Below, piece by piece: positions 47,602 through 56,447 of a stretch of 64,000 nt of DNA. Position numbers and translations under genes: made by a program. The stretch comes from Falsiroseomonas sp050563525 (GTDB lineage: Bacteria; Pseudomonadota; Alphaproteobacteria; Acetobacterales; Acetobacteraceae), in NCBI RefSeq assembly GCF_050563525.1, contig NZ_JBNXUN010000009.1, positions 124,001-188,000 on the forward strand, read 5' to 3'. Every line of letters begins with the position of its first letter. Positions within the stretch are counted from its first letter, which is position 1. A model generated the notes under the pieces. That model was given only the letters and a program-made list of their open reading frames with translations. It was not told where the DNA came from and ran no database searches.

Positions 47602-49989
47602 CTATTCCGCAGCCACGCGAGGGGCGTTGACGATGCCCCAGATCTTCTGTGGCGTCGCCGGCATTTCCACGTGGCGGACACCGTAATCCTTCAACGCATC
47701 GACCACGGCATTCATCACCGCGGGCGGCGAGCCGATGGCGCCGACCTCGCCGCAGCCCTTCACCCCCAGCGGGTTGTGGGTGCAGAGCGTGGTGTGGGTG
47801 GCGACGCCGACATTCGGCAGATCCTCCGCCCGCGGCATGGTGTAGTCCATGAACGAGCCCGAGATGAGCTGCCCCTGCGGATCATACAGCGCCGCTTCCA
47901 GCAGCGCCTGGCCGATGCCCTGCGCCACGCCGCCCTGTACCTGGCCCTCGACGATCATCGGGTTGATGACGCGACCGACATCATCCACCGCCGTGAAGTT
48001 CACGACCTGCACGCGGCCAGTATCCGGGTCGATCTCGACCTCGCAGATGTGGCAGCCGCCGGGGTAGGTGAAGTTCTTCGGGTCGTAGAAGGCGGTTTCC
48101 TCCAGCCCCGGCTCGATCTCGTCGATCGGGTAGTTGTGCGGCACATAGGCTGCAAGGCTGATATCCGTCAGCGACTTGGTCTTGTCGGTTCCCGCCACCC
48201 GGAAGGTGCCGCGCTCGAACTCCACATCCTCGACGCTGGCTTCCATCAGGTGGGCCGCGATGCGCTTGCCCTTGGCGATGATCTTGTCCATCGCCTTGTC
48301 CATGGCGGAGCCACCCACCGCGAGCGACCGCGAGCCATAGGTGCCCATCCCGAACGGCACCTTGGCCGTGTCGCCGTGCACGATGTCCACATTCGCCGTC
48401 GGCACGCCGAGCTTGTCCGCAACCAGCTGCGCAAAGGTCGTCTCATGCCCCTGCCCGTGGCTGTGCGCACCGGTCAGCACGGTGACGCTGCCCGTCGGGT
48501 GCACGCGGATGACGCCGACCTCGTACAGCCCCGCCCGCGCGCCGAGCGATCCCACCACGGCGGAGGGCGCGATACCGCAGGCCTCGACATAGGTCGAGAT
48601 GCCGATGCCACGCAGCTTTCCCCGAGCCTTCGCCTCGGCCCTGCGGGCTTCGAAGCCTTCCCACTCCGAAGCCTTGAGCGCCATGTCGAGCGTCGAGTGG
48701 TAGTCGCCGCTGTCGTACTGCAGCGCCACCGGCGTCTGGTAGGGGAACTGGTCCGGCCGGATGAAATTGCGCCGGCGGAATTCGACCTTGTCGAGGCCCG
48801 CTTCGGCGGCCGCCACATCCATCAGCCGTTCCAGCAGATAGGTCGCCTCCGGCCGCCCGGCGCCGCGATAGGCATCGACGGGCACCGTATTGGTGAACAC
48901 CGCCTTCACCTCGGCATAGATCACCGGAGTCGCGTACACGCCCGAGAGCAAGGTCGCGTACAGGTAGGTCGGCACGCAGGGCGCGAAGGTGGACAGGTAG
49001 GCGCCCATATTCGCCAGCGTGTGCACCTTCAGGCCGAGGATCTTGCCCTCCGCATCCAGCGCCAGTTCCGCGGTGCTAACATGGTCTCGCCCATGCGCAT
49101 CGGACATGAAGGCTTCGGACCGGTCGCAGGTCCATTTGATCGGCCGCTTCACCTTGCCGGCGGCCCAGGTGACGATGGCCTCCTCGGCATAGTGGTAGAT
49201 CTTGGAGCCAAAGCCGCCGCCGACATCCGGCGCCACGACACGCAGCTTGGATTCCGGGATGTGCAGCACGAAGGCGCCCATCAGCAGCCGGATCACATGC
49301 GGGTTCTGGCTGGTGGTGTACAGCGTGTAGTCGCCGGAGAAGCTGTCGTAGTCGCCGATCGCGACGCGCGGCTCCATCGCGTTCGGCACCAGGCGGTTGT
49401 TCGTCGTCTCGAACTTCACCACCCGCGCGGCGCGGGCGAAGGCCGCTTCCTGCGCCGCCTTGTCGCCGATGTGCCAATCGTAGCAGAGGTTGCCTGGCGC
49501 CGTGTCATGCACCTGCGGTGCGCCCGGCTTGATCGCCTCCACCGTGCCGGAGACCGCCGGCAGTGGCGCGTAGTCCACGATGATGGCCTCCGCCGCGTCC
49601 CTGGCCTGGGACCGCGTCTCGGCGATAACCACCGCGACCGGGTCGCCGACATGCCGCACGCGGTCCACGGCAAGGGCCGGATGCATCGGCTCCGCCATCG
49701 GCGTGCCGTCCTTGTTGTGGATCTGCCAGCCGCAGGGAATGCCGCCGATGGATTCGGCCGCCATGTCCGCGCCGACGAACACCGCCTTCACCCCCGGCAT
49801 CGCGCGGGCGGCGGAGGTGTCGATGCCCTCGATCCGGGCATGGGCGTGCGGGCTGCGCAGCATCACCGCATGGGTCTGGCCTGGCCGGTTGATGTCATCC
49901 GTGTACTGGCCACGGCCTTGCAGGAACCGAAAATCTTCCTTGCGCCGCAGGCTGGCGCCGATGCCCTCGAAGGGCGTCACCACGTTCAT
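47602..49989 (-). CDS. coxL: CO dehydrogenase-type molybdenum hydroxylase large subunit (form II)
   Basis: This is a 795-residue molybdopterin subunit. The active-site motif is AYRGAGR at residues 373-379, the form II signature, not the AYXCSFR of true (form I) CO dehydrogenases. The C-terminal GCGEVGAIGSPPAVMNAVVDAL block includes the catalytic Glu region. Form II enzymes often oxidise aldehydes or heterocycles; CO is not assured. The start MNVVTPFEGIG was chosen over an in-frame upstream reading. The protein is complete and between the small and medium subunits. Confidence 0.92.
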   Translation of the reverse strand: MNVVTPFEGIGASLRRKEDFRFLQGRGQYTDDINRPGQTHAVMLRSPHAHARIEGIDTSAARAMPGVKAVFVGADMAAESIGGIPCGWQIHNKDGTPMAEPMHPALAVDRVRHVGDPVAVVIAETRSQARDAAEAIIVDYAPLPAVSGTVEAIKPGAPQVHDTAPGNLCYDWHIGDKAAQEAAFARAARVVKFETTNNRLVPNAMEPRVAIGDYDSFSGDYTLYTTSQNPHVIRLLMGAFVLHIPESKLRVVAPDVGGGFGSKIYHYAEEAIVTWAAGKVKRPIKWTCDRSEAFMSDAHGRDHVSTAELALDAEGKILGLKVHTLANMGAYLSTFAPCVPTYLYATLLSGVYATPVIYAEVKAVFTNTVPVDAYRGAGRPEATYLLERLMDVAAAEAGLDKVEFRRRNFIRPDQFPYQTPVALQYDSGDYHSTLDMALKASEWEGFEARRAEAKARGKLRGIGISTYVEACGIAPSAVVGSLGARAGLYEVGVIRVHPTGSVTVLTGAHSHGQGHETTFAQLVADKLGVPTANVDIVHGDTAKVPFGMGTYGSRSLAVGGSAMDKAMDKIIAKGKRIAAHLMEASVEDVEFERGTFRVAGTDKTKSLTDISLAAYVPHNYPIDEIEPGLEETAFYDPKNFTYPGGCHICEVEIDPDTGRVQVVNFTAVDDVGRVINPMIVEGQVQGGVAQGIGQALLEAALYDPQGQLISGSFMDYTMPRAEDLPNVGVATHTTLCTHNPLGVKGCGEVGAIGSPPAVMNAVVDALKDYGVRHVEMPATPQKIWGIVNAPRVAAE

Positions 49990-50088
49990 TCTTGCGATCC
50001 TCCCCGTTGACGTTGCAACAGGCTGGCCCGCCACGGCGCCTTCTCTCCGGAAGGCTGGCCCGTGGAGCACCCAACCGGTGTTCCCGGC

Positions 50089-50595
50089 CTACTCGGCGGC
50101 AGCGCGGGCCAGTTCGGAGACGCGGCCCTGCATCACGTCCTGGGCCGCGGCGATCGCCTTCACGATGTTGTGGTAGCCGGTGCAGCGGCAGAGGTTGCCC
50201 TCCAGCCCCTCCCGGATCTCCTTCTCGCTCATCCCATCCGGATGCTTGTTCACCAGGTCGATGGCGGACATCACCATGCCCGGGGTGCAGAAGCCGCATT
50301 GCAGCGCATGGTATTCGCGAAAGGCTTCCTGCATCGGGTGCAGCGTGCCGTCGGCCGCCGCCAGCCCCTCGATCGTGGTGATATCGGCACCCTCGCACTG
50401 CACGGACAGGATGGTGCAGGCCTTCACGCTGTCGCCGCCCATGTGGACGACGCAGGCGCCGCATTGGCTGGTGTCGCAGCCGACATGGGTGCCGGTCAGG
50501 CGGAGTTGTTCCCGAAGCGTCTCGACCAGCAGGGTGCGGGCCTCGACCTCCACCGTCTGTTTCGTGCCGTTGACCGTCAGTGTCACCTGCGGCAT
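50089..50595 (-). CDS. coxS: CO dehydrogenase-type [2Fe-2S] small subunit
   Basis: This 168-residue iron-sulfur subunit has an N-terminal plant-type cluster (C40, C45, C48, C60) and a C-terminal cluster (C100, C103, C136, C138; CGFCTPG and CRCTG). Both [2Fe-2S] sites are intact. The ATG opens MPQVTLTVNG. It starts a minus-strand S-L-M operon, 109 bases downstream of the ABC ATPase gene. Confidence 0.95.
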   Translation of the reverse strand: MPQVTLTVNGTKQTVEVEARTLLVETLREQLRLTGTHVGCDTSQCGACVVHMGGDSVKACTILSVQCEGADITTIEGLAAADGTLHPMQEAFREYHALQCGFCTPGMVMSAIDLVNKHPDGMSEKEIREGLEGNLCRCTGYHNIVKAIAAAQDVMQGRVSELARAAAE

Positions 50596-50704
50596 CGCGC
50601 GCTCTCCCCGAATTGGCCTCACGGCCGCCGGGACAGGCGGCCGTTCTGGCTGGTAAGAGTCGCCCCGCGCCCGCGCCCCGTCAAGCGTGGCGCGCGTGAA
50701 ACCG

Positions 50705-51754
50705 TCAGACGGGCGGCACCGCCAGGATCGCCGCACCCTTGGCGCCGGACAGCGGGTTTTGGTCCGCCGGCAGGTCGTGCAGGTGGCAGGCGGAGACATG
50801 CCCCTCCCCCATCGCGTCAGCCACCGGCCGCAGCGGCGGCTCCTCGGTGCGGCAGCGATCGAAGGCGTAGGGGCAGCGGGTGTGGAAGCGGCAGCCCTTG
50901 GGTGGGTTGATCGGGCTCGGCACGTCGCCCTTCAGGATCACCCGCTGGCGCTGCACGCCGGGCGTCGGCTGCGGCACGGCGGACAGCAGCGCCTCGGTGT
51001 AGGGATGCTTCGGCGCTCCGAACAGGCTCCGCCGCGGCGCCACCTCGACGATCTTGCCGAGATACATCACCGCAACCCGGTGGGTCATGTGCTCCACGAT
51101 CGCCAGGTCGTGGCTGATGAACAGCATCGCCAGGCCAAGTTCCTTCTGCAGATCCTGCAGCAGGTTGACGATCTGCGCCTTCACCGAGACATCGAGCGCG
51201 CTGACAGCCTCGTCGCAGATGATCAAATCCGGCTCACCGGCCAGCGCGCGGGCGATGCCGATGCGCTGCCGCTGCCCGCCGGAGAATTCATGCGGCCAGC
51301 GGTTGATGGCATCCTTCGGCAGCCGCACCTTGTCCATCAGCGCCACCAGCCGCGCCTCAAGGTCCGCGCTGTCCTTGGCGATGCCGAAGTTGCGGATCGG
51401 CTCGGCCAGGATATCCCGCACCCGCATGCGCGGGTTCAGCGAGCTGAACGGGTCCTGGAACACCACCTGCATCCGCCGCCGCAGCGGCCGAAGCGTGCCG
51501 TTCGGCAGGTCATCGATCCGCTGCCCGTCCAGGATCACCTGGCCATCGGTCAGCGGAAACAGTCGCAGCAGCGCTTTGCCGACGGTCGACTTGCCGCAGC
51601 CGGATTCACCCACCAGCGACAGCGTCTCCCCCTTCGCAATATCGAAGGAGATGCCATCCACCGCATAGACCTTGGCGGTGACGCCGCCGAAGAACCCGCC
51701 ATGGATCGGGAAGTGCTTCTTTAGGTCGTTGACCTGCAACAGGGGCGCACTCAT
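50705..51754 (-). CDS. dppF: Peptide-type ABC transporter ATPase (DppF/OppF-like)
   Basis: This is a 349-residue ATPase of the dipeptide/oligopeptide family. Walker A GESGCGKST is at residues 49-57, with signature FSGGQRQRIGIARALA and Walker B LIICDEAVSALD. The C-terminal oligopeptide-type extension with CRFHTRCPYAFDRC (a [4Fe-4S]-like cysteine-rich tail) is present. The start ATG overlaps the dppD stop by four bases. It powers the DppBC pore together with DppD. Confidence 0.93.
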   Translation of the reverse strand: MSAPLLQVNDLKKHFPIHGGFFGGVTAKVYAVDGISFDIAKGETLSLVGESGCGKSTVGKALLRLFPLTDGQVILDGQRIDDLPNGTLRPLRRRMQVVFQDPFSSLNPRMRVRDILAEPIRNFGIAKDSADLEARLVALMDKVRLPKDAINRWPHEFSGGQRQRIGIARALAGEPDLIICDEAVSALDVSVKAQIVNLLQDLQKELGLAMLFISHDLAIVEHMTHRVAVMYLGKIVEVAPRRSLFGAPKHPYTEALLSAVPQPTPGVQRQRVILKGDVPSPINPPKGCRFHTRCPYAFDRCRTEEPPLRPVADAMGEGHVSACHLHDLPADQNPLSGAKGAAILAVPPV

Positions 51755-52743
51755 GCAGCCAAGGCTCCCTCGCGCAGTGCGTAGTGGCAGGCCGCGACAT
51801 GCCCCGGCGCCTTTTCCTCCAGCGCCGGCGCCACATTGACGCAAAGATCGGTCGCATGCGGGCAGCGGCTGGCGAAGACGCAGCCCGGAATCTTCTGCTT
51901 CAGGCTCGGCACCAGCCCGGGAATCTCCGACAGACGCTGCGCCTCCCCAGTCAGGGAGGAGCCCAGCTTCGGTACGGAGCCCAGTAGACCCTGGGTGTAG
52001 GGATGCCGCGGCGAGGCGAACAGCGGACCCACCGCCGCCTCCTCCACCTTCTTGCCGGCATACATCACCACCACCCGCTCTGCGACTTCCGCCACGACGC
52101 CGAGGTCATGCGTGATCAGCACGATGGCGGCACCGACGCGGTGCTTCAGGTCGCGCATCAAATCCAGGATCTGCGCCTGGATCGTCACGTCCAGCGCCGT
52201 CGTCGGCTCATCCGCGATCAGCAGCTTCGGATTGCAGGCCAGCGCGATGGCGATCATCACGCGTTGCCGCATGCCACCCGAAAGCTGGTGCGGATACTCC
52301 TTCACCCGCCGCTTCGCCTCCGGAATGCCGACGAGGTTCAGCATCTCGACAGCCCGGTCCTCGGCCTGCTGCGCGGACATGCCCTGGTGCAGGCGCAGCG
52401 TCTCGCCGATCTGGCGGCCCACGGTCAGCACCGGGTTCAGGCTGGTCATCGGCTCCTGGAAGATCATGCTGATCTCGTTGCCGCGGATCGCCCGCATTTC
52501 CTTGTCGGTCGCTTCCAGCAGGTTCTTGCCGTTGAAGCGGATGGCGCCGGCGATCTTGCCGGGCGGCTCGGGGATCAGCCGCAGGATGGACATGGCGGTC
52601 ACGGATTTCCCGCAGCCGCTTTCGCCCACGATCGCCAGCGTCTCCCCGGCATTTACATGGAAGGTGACGCCGTCGACGGCACGGTTGATGCCATCGGGCG
52701 AACGGAAATGCGTCTGCAACGCATCGACTTCGAGCAGTGCCAT
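51751..52743 (-). CDS. dppD: Peptide-type ABC transporter ATPase (DppD/OppD-like)
   Basis: This is a 330-residue ATPase. Walker A GESGCGKS is at residues 40-47, the signature is LSGGMRQRVMIAIALA, and Walker B is LLIADEPTTALD. The C-terminal cysteine-rich extension (GCVFASRCPHATDLC) is present. It pairs with DppF in a heterodimeric motor. One base separates it from dppC. Confidence 0.93.
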   Translation of the reverse strand: MALLEVDALQTHFRSPDGINRAVDGVTFHVNAGETLAIVGESGCGKSVTAMSILRLIPEPPGKIAGAIRFNGKNLLEATDKEMRAIRGNEISMIFQEPMTSLNPVLTVGRQIGETLRLHQGMSAQQAEDRAVEMLNLVGIPEAKRRVKEYPHQLSGGMRQRVMIAIALACNPKLLIADEPTTALDVTIQAQILDLMRDLKHRVGAAIVLITHDLGVVAEVAERVVVMYAGKKVEEAAVGPLFASPRHPYTQGLLGSVPKLGSSLTGEAQRLSEIPGLVPSLKQKIPGCVFASRCPHATDLCVNVAPALEEKAPGHVAACHYALREGALAA

Positions 52744-52744
52744 T

Positions 52745-53692
52745 TCAGAGCCTCTTCGCCATGCGCGGATCGAGCGCATCGCGCAGCCCGTCACCCAGCA
52801 GGTTCACCGCGAGCACGGTGATGGACAGGAACAGCGCGGGGAAGAACACGATGTAGGGCTTCACCTGCCACAGCGCCCGCCCCTCCGCCATGATGTTGCC
52901 CCAGGAGGGGATGATCGGCGGCGTGCCGGCGCCGATGAAGGACAGGATCGCCTCCGTGATCATCGCACTCGCGCAGATATAGGTCGCCTGCACCGTCAGC
53001 GGCGCCAGCGTGTTCGGCAGGATGTGCCGGATGATGATCATCGGCGTACGCGTGCCCGACGCGACGGCGGCATCGACGTAGGGCTGTTCGCGCAGGGACA
53101 GCACCACGCCGCGCACCAGACGCGAGACGCGCGGGATTTCCGCGATGGTGATGGCCAGCACCACGTTGCCCACGCTGCCGCGCGTCAGCGCCATCAGCGC
53201 GATCGCCAGCAGGATGGAGGGAATGGACATCATGCCGTCCATGATTCGCATGATGATGCTGTCCGCCACCCGGATGAACCCGGACACCAGCCCGATGAAC
53301 AGGCCGATGGCCGAGGCGCAGATGGCGACGGCAAAGCCAACGGTCAGCGAAACCCGCGCGCCGTAGAGGACGCGCGAATAGATGTCTCGCCCGAGCATGT
53401 CGCTGCCGAACCAGAACTGCGCCGATGGCTCGCGCGTGCGCAATGCCGGCGCCAGCGCTGTCGGATCCTTGCTGGTCAGGAACGGCGCGAAGACCGCGAT
53501 GAAGACCATCAGGAAGACCAGGAACCCGCCGATGGCGATGGTCGGGTTGCGCCGGATGAAGCCGAACACGCCACCGCGCGCGCGGACGGGGGGCATGATG
53601 TCCCGCATCGGGACGGCGGCGTTGACACCCGGTGGAAGGGTGCCGGGGGGCAGCCCGGCGGCGGAGCCGCCCTGAAAGGTTGCGGTGCTCAA
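52745..53692 (-). CDS. dppC: Peptide-type ABC transporter permease (DppC-like)
   Basis: This is a membrane permease of the dipeptide family with six predicted helices; a typical BPD_transp EAA region is seen in VDAAVASGTRTPMIIIRHILPNTLAPL. I annotate a TTG start at 53692 that overlaps the dppB stop (TTGA), with GAGG eight bases upstream (315 residues). The next candidate is the ATG at 53608 (287 residues), which lacks a good site. Both keep the conserved N-terminal cytoplasmic stretch before helix 1. It forms the pore with DppB. Confidence 0.9.
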   Translation of the reverse strand: MSTATFQGGSAAGLPPGTLPPGVNAAVPMRDIMPPVRARGGVFGFIRRNPTIAIGGFLVFLMVFIAVFAPFLTSKDPTALAPALRTREPSAQFWFGSDMLGRDIYSRVLYGARVSLTVGFAVAICASAIGLFIGLVSGFIRVADSIIMRIMDGMMSIPSILLAIALMALTRGSVGNVVLAITIAEIPRVSRLVRGVVLSLREQPYVDAAVASGTRTPMIIIRHILPNTLAPLTVQATYICASAMITEAILSFIGAGTPPIIPSWGNIMAEGRALWQVKPYIVFFPALFLSITVLAVNLLGDGLRDALDPRMAKRL

Positions 53693-54630
53693 TACCGGAT
53701 CCTCGGGTCGAACAGAGTGTAGGCCAGGTCGATGGCAAGATTGACCAGCACGTAGACGAAGCTGAACAGCAGTATCACGCCCTGGATCACCGGGTAGTCC
53801 CGCCGCAGGATCGCGTCCACCGTCAACCGCCCAAGCCCTGGAATAGCGAAGACGCTCTCCGTCACCACGGCGCCGCCAATCAGCAGCGCGACGCCGATGC
53901 CGATGACGGTGATGATCGGCACCGCGGCGTTCTTCAGCGCATGCAGGAACAGGATCGCCCTCTGGCCCAGCCCTTTGGCCTTGGCCGTGCGGATGTAGTC
54001 CTGCTGCAGCACCTCCAGCATGGTCGCGCGCGTGATGCGGGCGATCAGCGCGATGTATACGGAACCCAGCGCCACTGCCGGAAGGATGAGGTTCTGCAGC
54101 CAGGGCCAGAAGCCGCGCGCGAAAGGCGTGTAGCCCTGCACCGGCAGCCAATCCAACTCCAGGGCGAAGATGTAGGCCAGAACATAGCCGACCACGAACA
54201 CCGGCACGGAGAAGCCCAGCACGGCAAAGCCCATCACCGCACGGTCGATTGCCGTTCCCTGCCGCCACGCGGCGAGGACGCCCATCGGTACCGCGATGGA
54301 GACCGCCAGGATCAGCGTCACGATCATCAGCGACAGGGTTGGCTCGATGCGCTGCTGGATCATCGTGCTGACCGGCAGGTTGGTGAAGATCGAAACGCCC
54401 AGGTCACCGCGCGCGATGTCGAACACCCAGGCGCCGAACCGCACCAGGTACGGCCGGTCCAGGCCCAGGCTGGCACGGATGCGCTCCACATCGTCCGGGG
54501 TCGCCTGGTCGCCCGCGATGACCGCCGCCGGGTCGCCCGGGGCGATGTAGAGAAGCGAGAAGACGAACAGTGCCACGATCGCCATCACGGGGATGGTGGC
54601 TAGGACTCTTCGGACAATGTAGGCGAACAT
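53689..54630 (-). CDS. dppB: Peptide-type ABC transporter permease (DppB-like)
   Basis: This is a 313-residue inner-membrane permease with six helices. The N-terminus MFAYIVRRVLATIPVM and the EAA loop DYIRTAKAKGLGQRAILFLHALKNA are family signatures. It is the first transporter gene after the binding-protein array. A 70-base spacer separates it from the last binding-protein gene. Together with DppC it makes the translocation channel. Confidence 0.94.
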   Translation of the reverse strand: MFAYIVRRVLATIPVMAIVALFVFSLLYIAPGDPAAVIAGDQATPDDVERIRASLGLDRPYLVRFGAWVFDIARGDLGVSIFTNLPVSTMIQQRIEPTLSLMIVTLILAVSIAVPMGVLAAWRQGTAIDRAVMGFAVLGFSVPVFVVGYVLAYIFALELDWLPVQGYTPFARGFWPWLQNLILPAVALGSVYIALIARITRATMLEVLQQDYIRTAKAKGLGQRAILFLHALKNAAVPIITVIGIGVALLIGGAVVTESVFAIPGLGRLTVDAILRRDYPVIQGVILLFSFVYVLVNLAIDLAYTLFDPRIRY

Positions 54631-54700
54631 CCGCTTGTCAGACCTTTCAGATCAGAAAGTCGGCCGGGCCGGCGCGAACGCCGGCCCGTACCATGCAGGG

Positions 54701-56305
54701 TCAGGTCTTGTTGACACCCCAGAAGAACGGCAGCGGGCCCTTCTGGATGCCGCTCACGTTGCTGCGCCAGGCGGTGTAGCCCAGGAAGAACCCGGTCGGT
54801 GCATACACCACGTCATCCATCGCGGCGGTGTTGACCTTGTCCATCGCGACCTTTTCCGCCGCGGCGTTCGGCGCGTTGAACCACTCGACGACACCGTCCT
54901 CGACACCCTTCGATTCCGGCCAGCCGAACCAGGCTTGCTGCCCGGTGCCGCGCACCGCGTTGTAGGCGGCCGGGTTCACGCAGTCCGCGCCGGCGTGCCA
55001 GGTATGGAACATGCTCCACCCGCCCGAATTCGGCGGGTTCTTCATGGCGCGCCGCTGGCCCGTGGTGCCCCAGTCGGTGGCGACAAAATCGACGTTCATG
55101 CCCATCCGCTTCAGCAGGTCCGCGGTGATGTCGCCCTGCGCCTTCGTGATGGGCTGGTCCTGCGCCACGATGCAAACGACCGGTTCGTTGTTGTAGCCGC
55201 CTTCCTGCAGCAGGCGCTTCGCCAGGTCCATGTTGCGCGGGCCCTTCAGGATGTCGCCGCCGGCTTCCGTGTAGGCCGGCGTGCCGGGTGTGAAGAAGCC
55301 CGGCAGCGGCTTCCACAGCGCATCGTCGGTGCCGACGAGGGCGCGCATGTAGTCCTCCTGGCTCATCGCCGCGAGAACCGCCTGGCGGATCTTCCTGGAG
55401 TTGAACGGAGCGTGCAGGTGGTTCATCCGGAAGCTGCCGATATTGCCGAGCGGGTCGGCGATATCCAGGCGGATGTTCCGGTTGCGGCGCATCAGCGGCA
55501 CCAGGTCGGTGATCGGGTTCTCCCACCAATCCACTTCGCCGTTCTGCAGCGCCGCGACAGCGGTCGCCGGGTCCGGCATCACCACCCACTCGACGCGGTC
55601 GACGCCCATGACCTTCGGACCGGACAGCCAGCTCACCGCACCCTCGCGCGGCACGTACTGGTCGAACTTCTGGAACACCGCGGTGGCACCCGGCACCCAT
55701 TCGTTGCGCACGAAGCGCATCGGGCCGGAGCCGACATACTCGTCGATCTGCGTGAAGCTGTCGAACTTCGTCGCGATCCGTTCCGGCATGATGAAGCAGA
55801 TCGGCGTGTTGGTCTTGCCGAGCGCGTACTTCAACTTCGGGTAGGGGCTGCCCAGCACCCAGCGGAAGGTGGTGTCGTCCACCGCCACCAGCTCCTTCTG
55901 GATGGCGCGCACCATCTGCCCCATCGGGTCGCGCGGCGCCCAGCGGGCGATGGAGGCGACGACGTCCTTCGCCAGCACCGGCGTGCCGTCATGGAAGCGC
56001 AGGCCGGCGCGCAGCTTGAACGTCCAGGTCAGGCCGTCCTGCGATACGGTCTCGCCCTCCACCATCTGCGGCAGCGGCTCCAACTTGTCGTTCACGCCAT
56101 ACAGCGTGTCCCACACCATGGCGGAGGCGTTGCGCACGACATACTGCGTGCCCCAGATCGGATCGAAATTGGCGAGATTCGCCTGCGGCACGAAGCGCAG
56201 CGTGCGCGCCCGCGCACCCTGCGACAGCGCCGGGGCGCCATACCCACCCGCCGCCGCGAGCGTACCGGCACCGATGCCGGCCTTGAGGAATGACCTGCGT
56301 TCCAT
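54701..56305 (-). CDS. Peptide-type ABC substrate-binding protein, paralogue 1
   Basis: This is a 534-residue periplasmic binding protein of the DppA/OppA (SBP_bac_5) family. A Tat-type signal (ERRSFLKAG) leads the N-terminus. Recognisable blocks are LRFVPQANLANFDPIW, GLTWTFKLRAGLRFHDGTPVLAKDV and GSGPMRFVRNEW. Ligands of the family include peptides, nickel, opines and other compounds, so the substrate is unknown. It directly precedes dppB. Confidence 0.93.
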   Translation of the reverse strand: MERRSFLKAGIGAGTLAAAGGYGAPALSQGARARTLRFVPQANLANFDPIWGTQYVVRNASAMVWDTLYGVNDKLEPLPQMVEGETVSQDGLTWTFKLRAGLRFHDGTPVLAKDVVASIARWAPRDPMGQMVRAIQKELVAVDDTTFRWVLGSPYPKLKYALGKTNTPICFIMPERIATKFDSFTQIDEYVGSGPMRFVRNEWVPGATAVFQKFDQYVPREGAVSWLSGPKVMGVDRVEWVVMPDPATAVAALQNGEVDWWENPITDLVPLMRRNRNIRLDIADPLGNIGSFRMNHLHAPFNSRKIRQAVLAAMSQEDYMRALVGTDDALWKPLPGFFTPGTPAYTEAGGDILKGPRNMDLAKRLLQEGGYNNEPVVCIVAQDQPITKAQGDITADLLKRMGMNVDFVATDWGTTGQRRAMKNPPNSGGWSMFHTWHAGADCVNPAAYNAVRGTGQQAWFGWPESKGVEDGVVEWFNAPNAAAEKVAMDKVNTAAMDDVVYAPTGFFLGYTAWRSNVSGIQKGPLPFFWGVNKT

Positions 56306-56447
56306 TCTTTGAAGCCCCTTGTCCCAGACGCCCTGATTTCGGGCAGCCTGCCTTATCCCTGTGCGATGCGCCAGCGTCCCAGGAGGTTGAACATGGGATG
56401 GCGCACACAGCCCGATGGCGTTGCACACATCGTGCCATGTGGCAGGC

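Noticed and set aside
47671..50010. Long plus-strand frame opposite coxL
   Set aside because: It is the antisense of a complete molybdenum hydroxylase subunit and is rich in His/Arg/Val without known motifs.
46787..50595. True aerobic CO dehydrogenase
   Set aside because: The large subunit has the form II motif AYRGAGR, and no accessory cox genes are beside it, so CO oxidation is not claimed.
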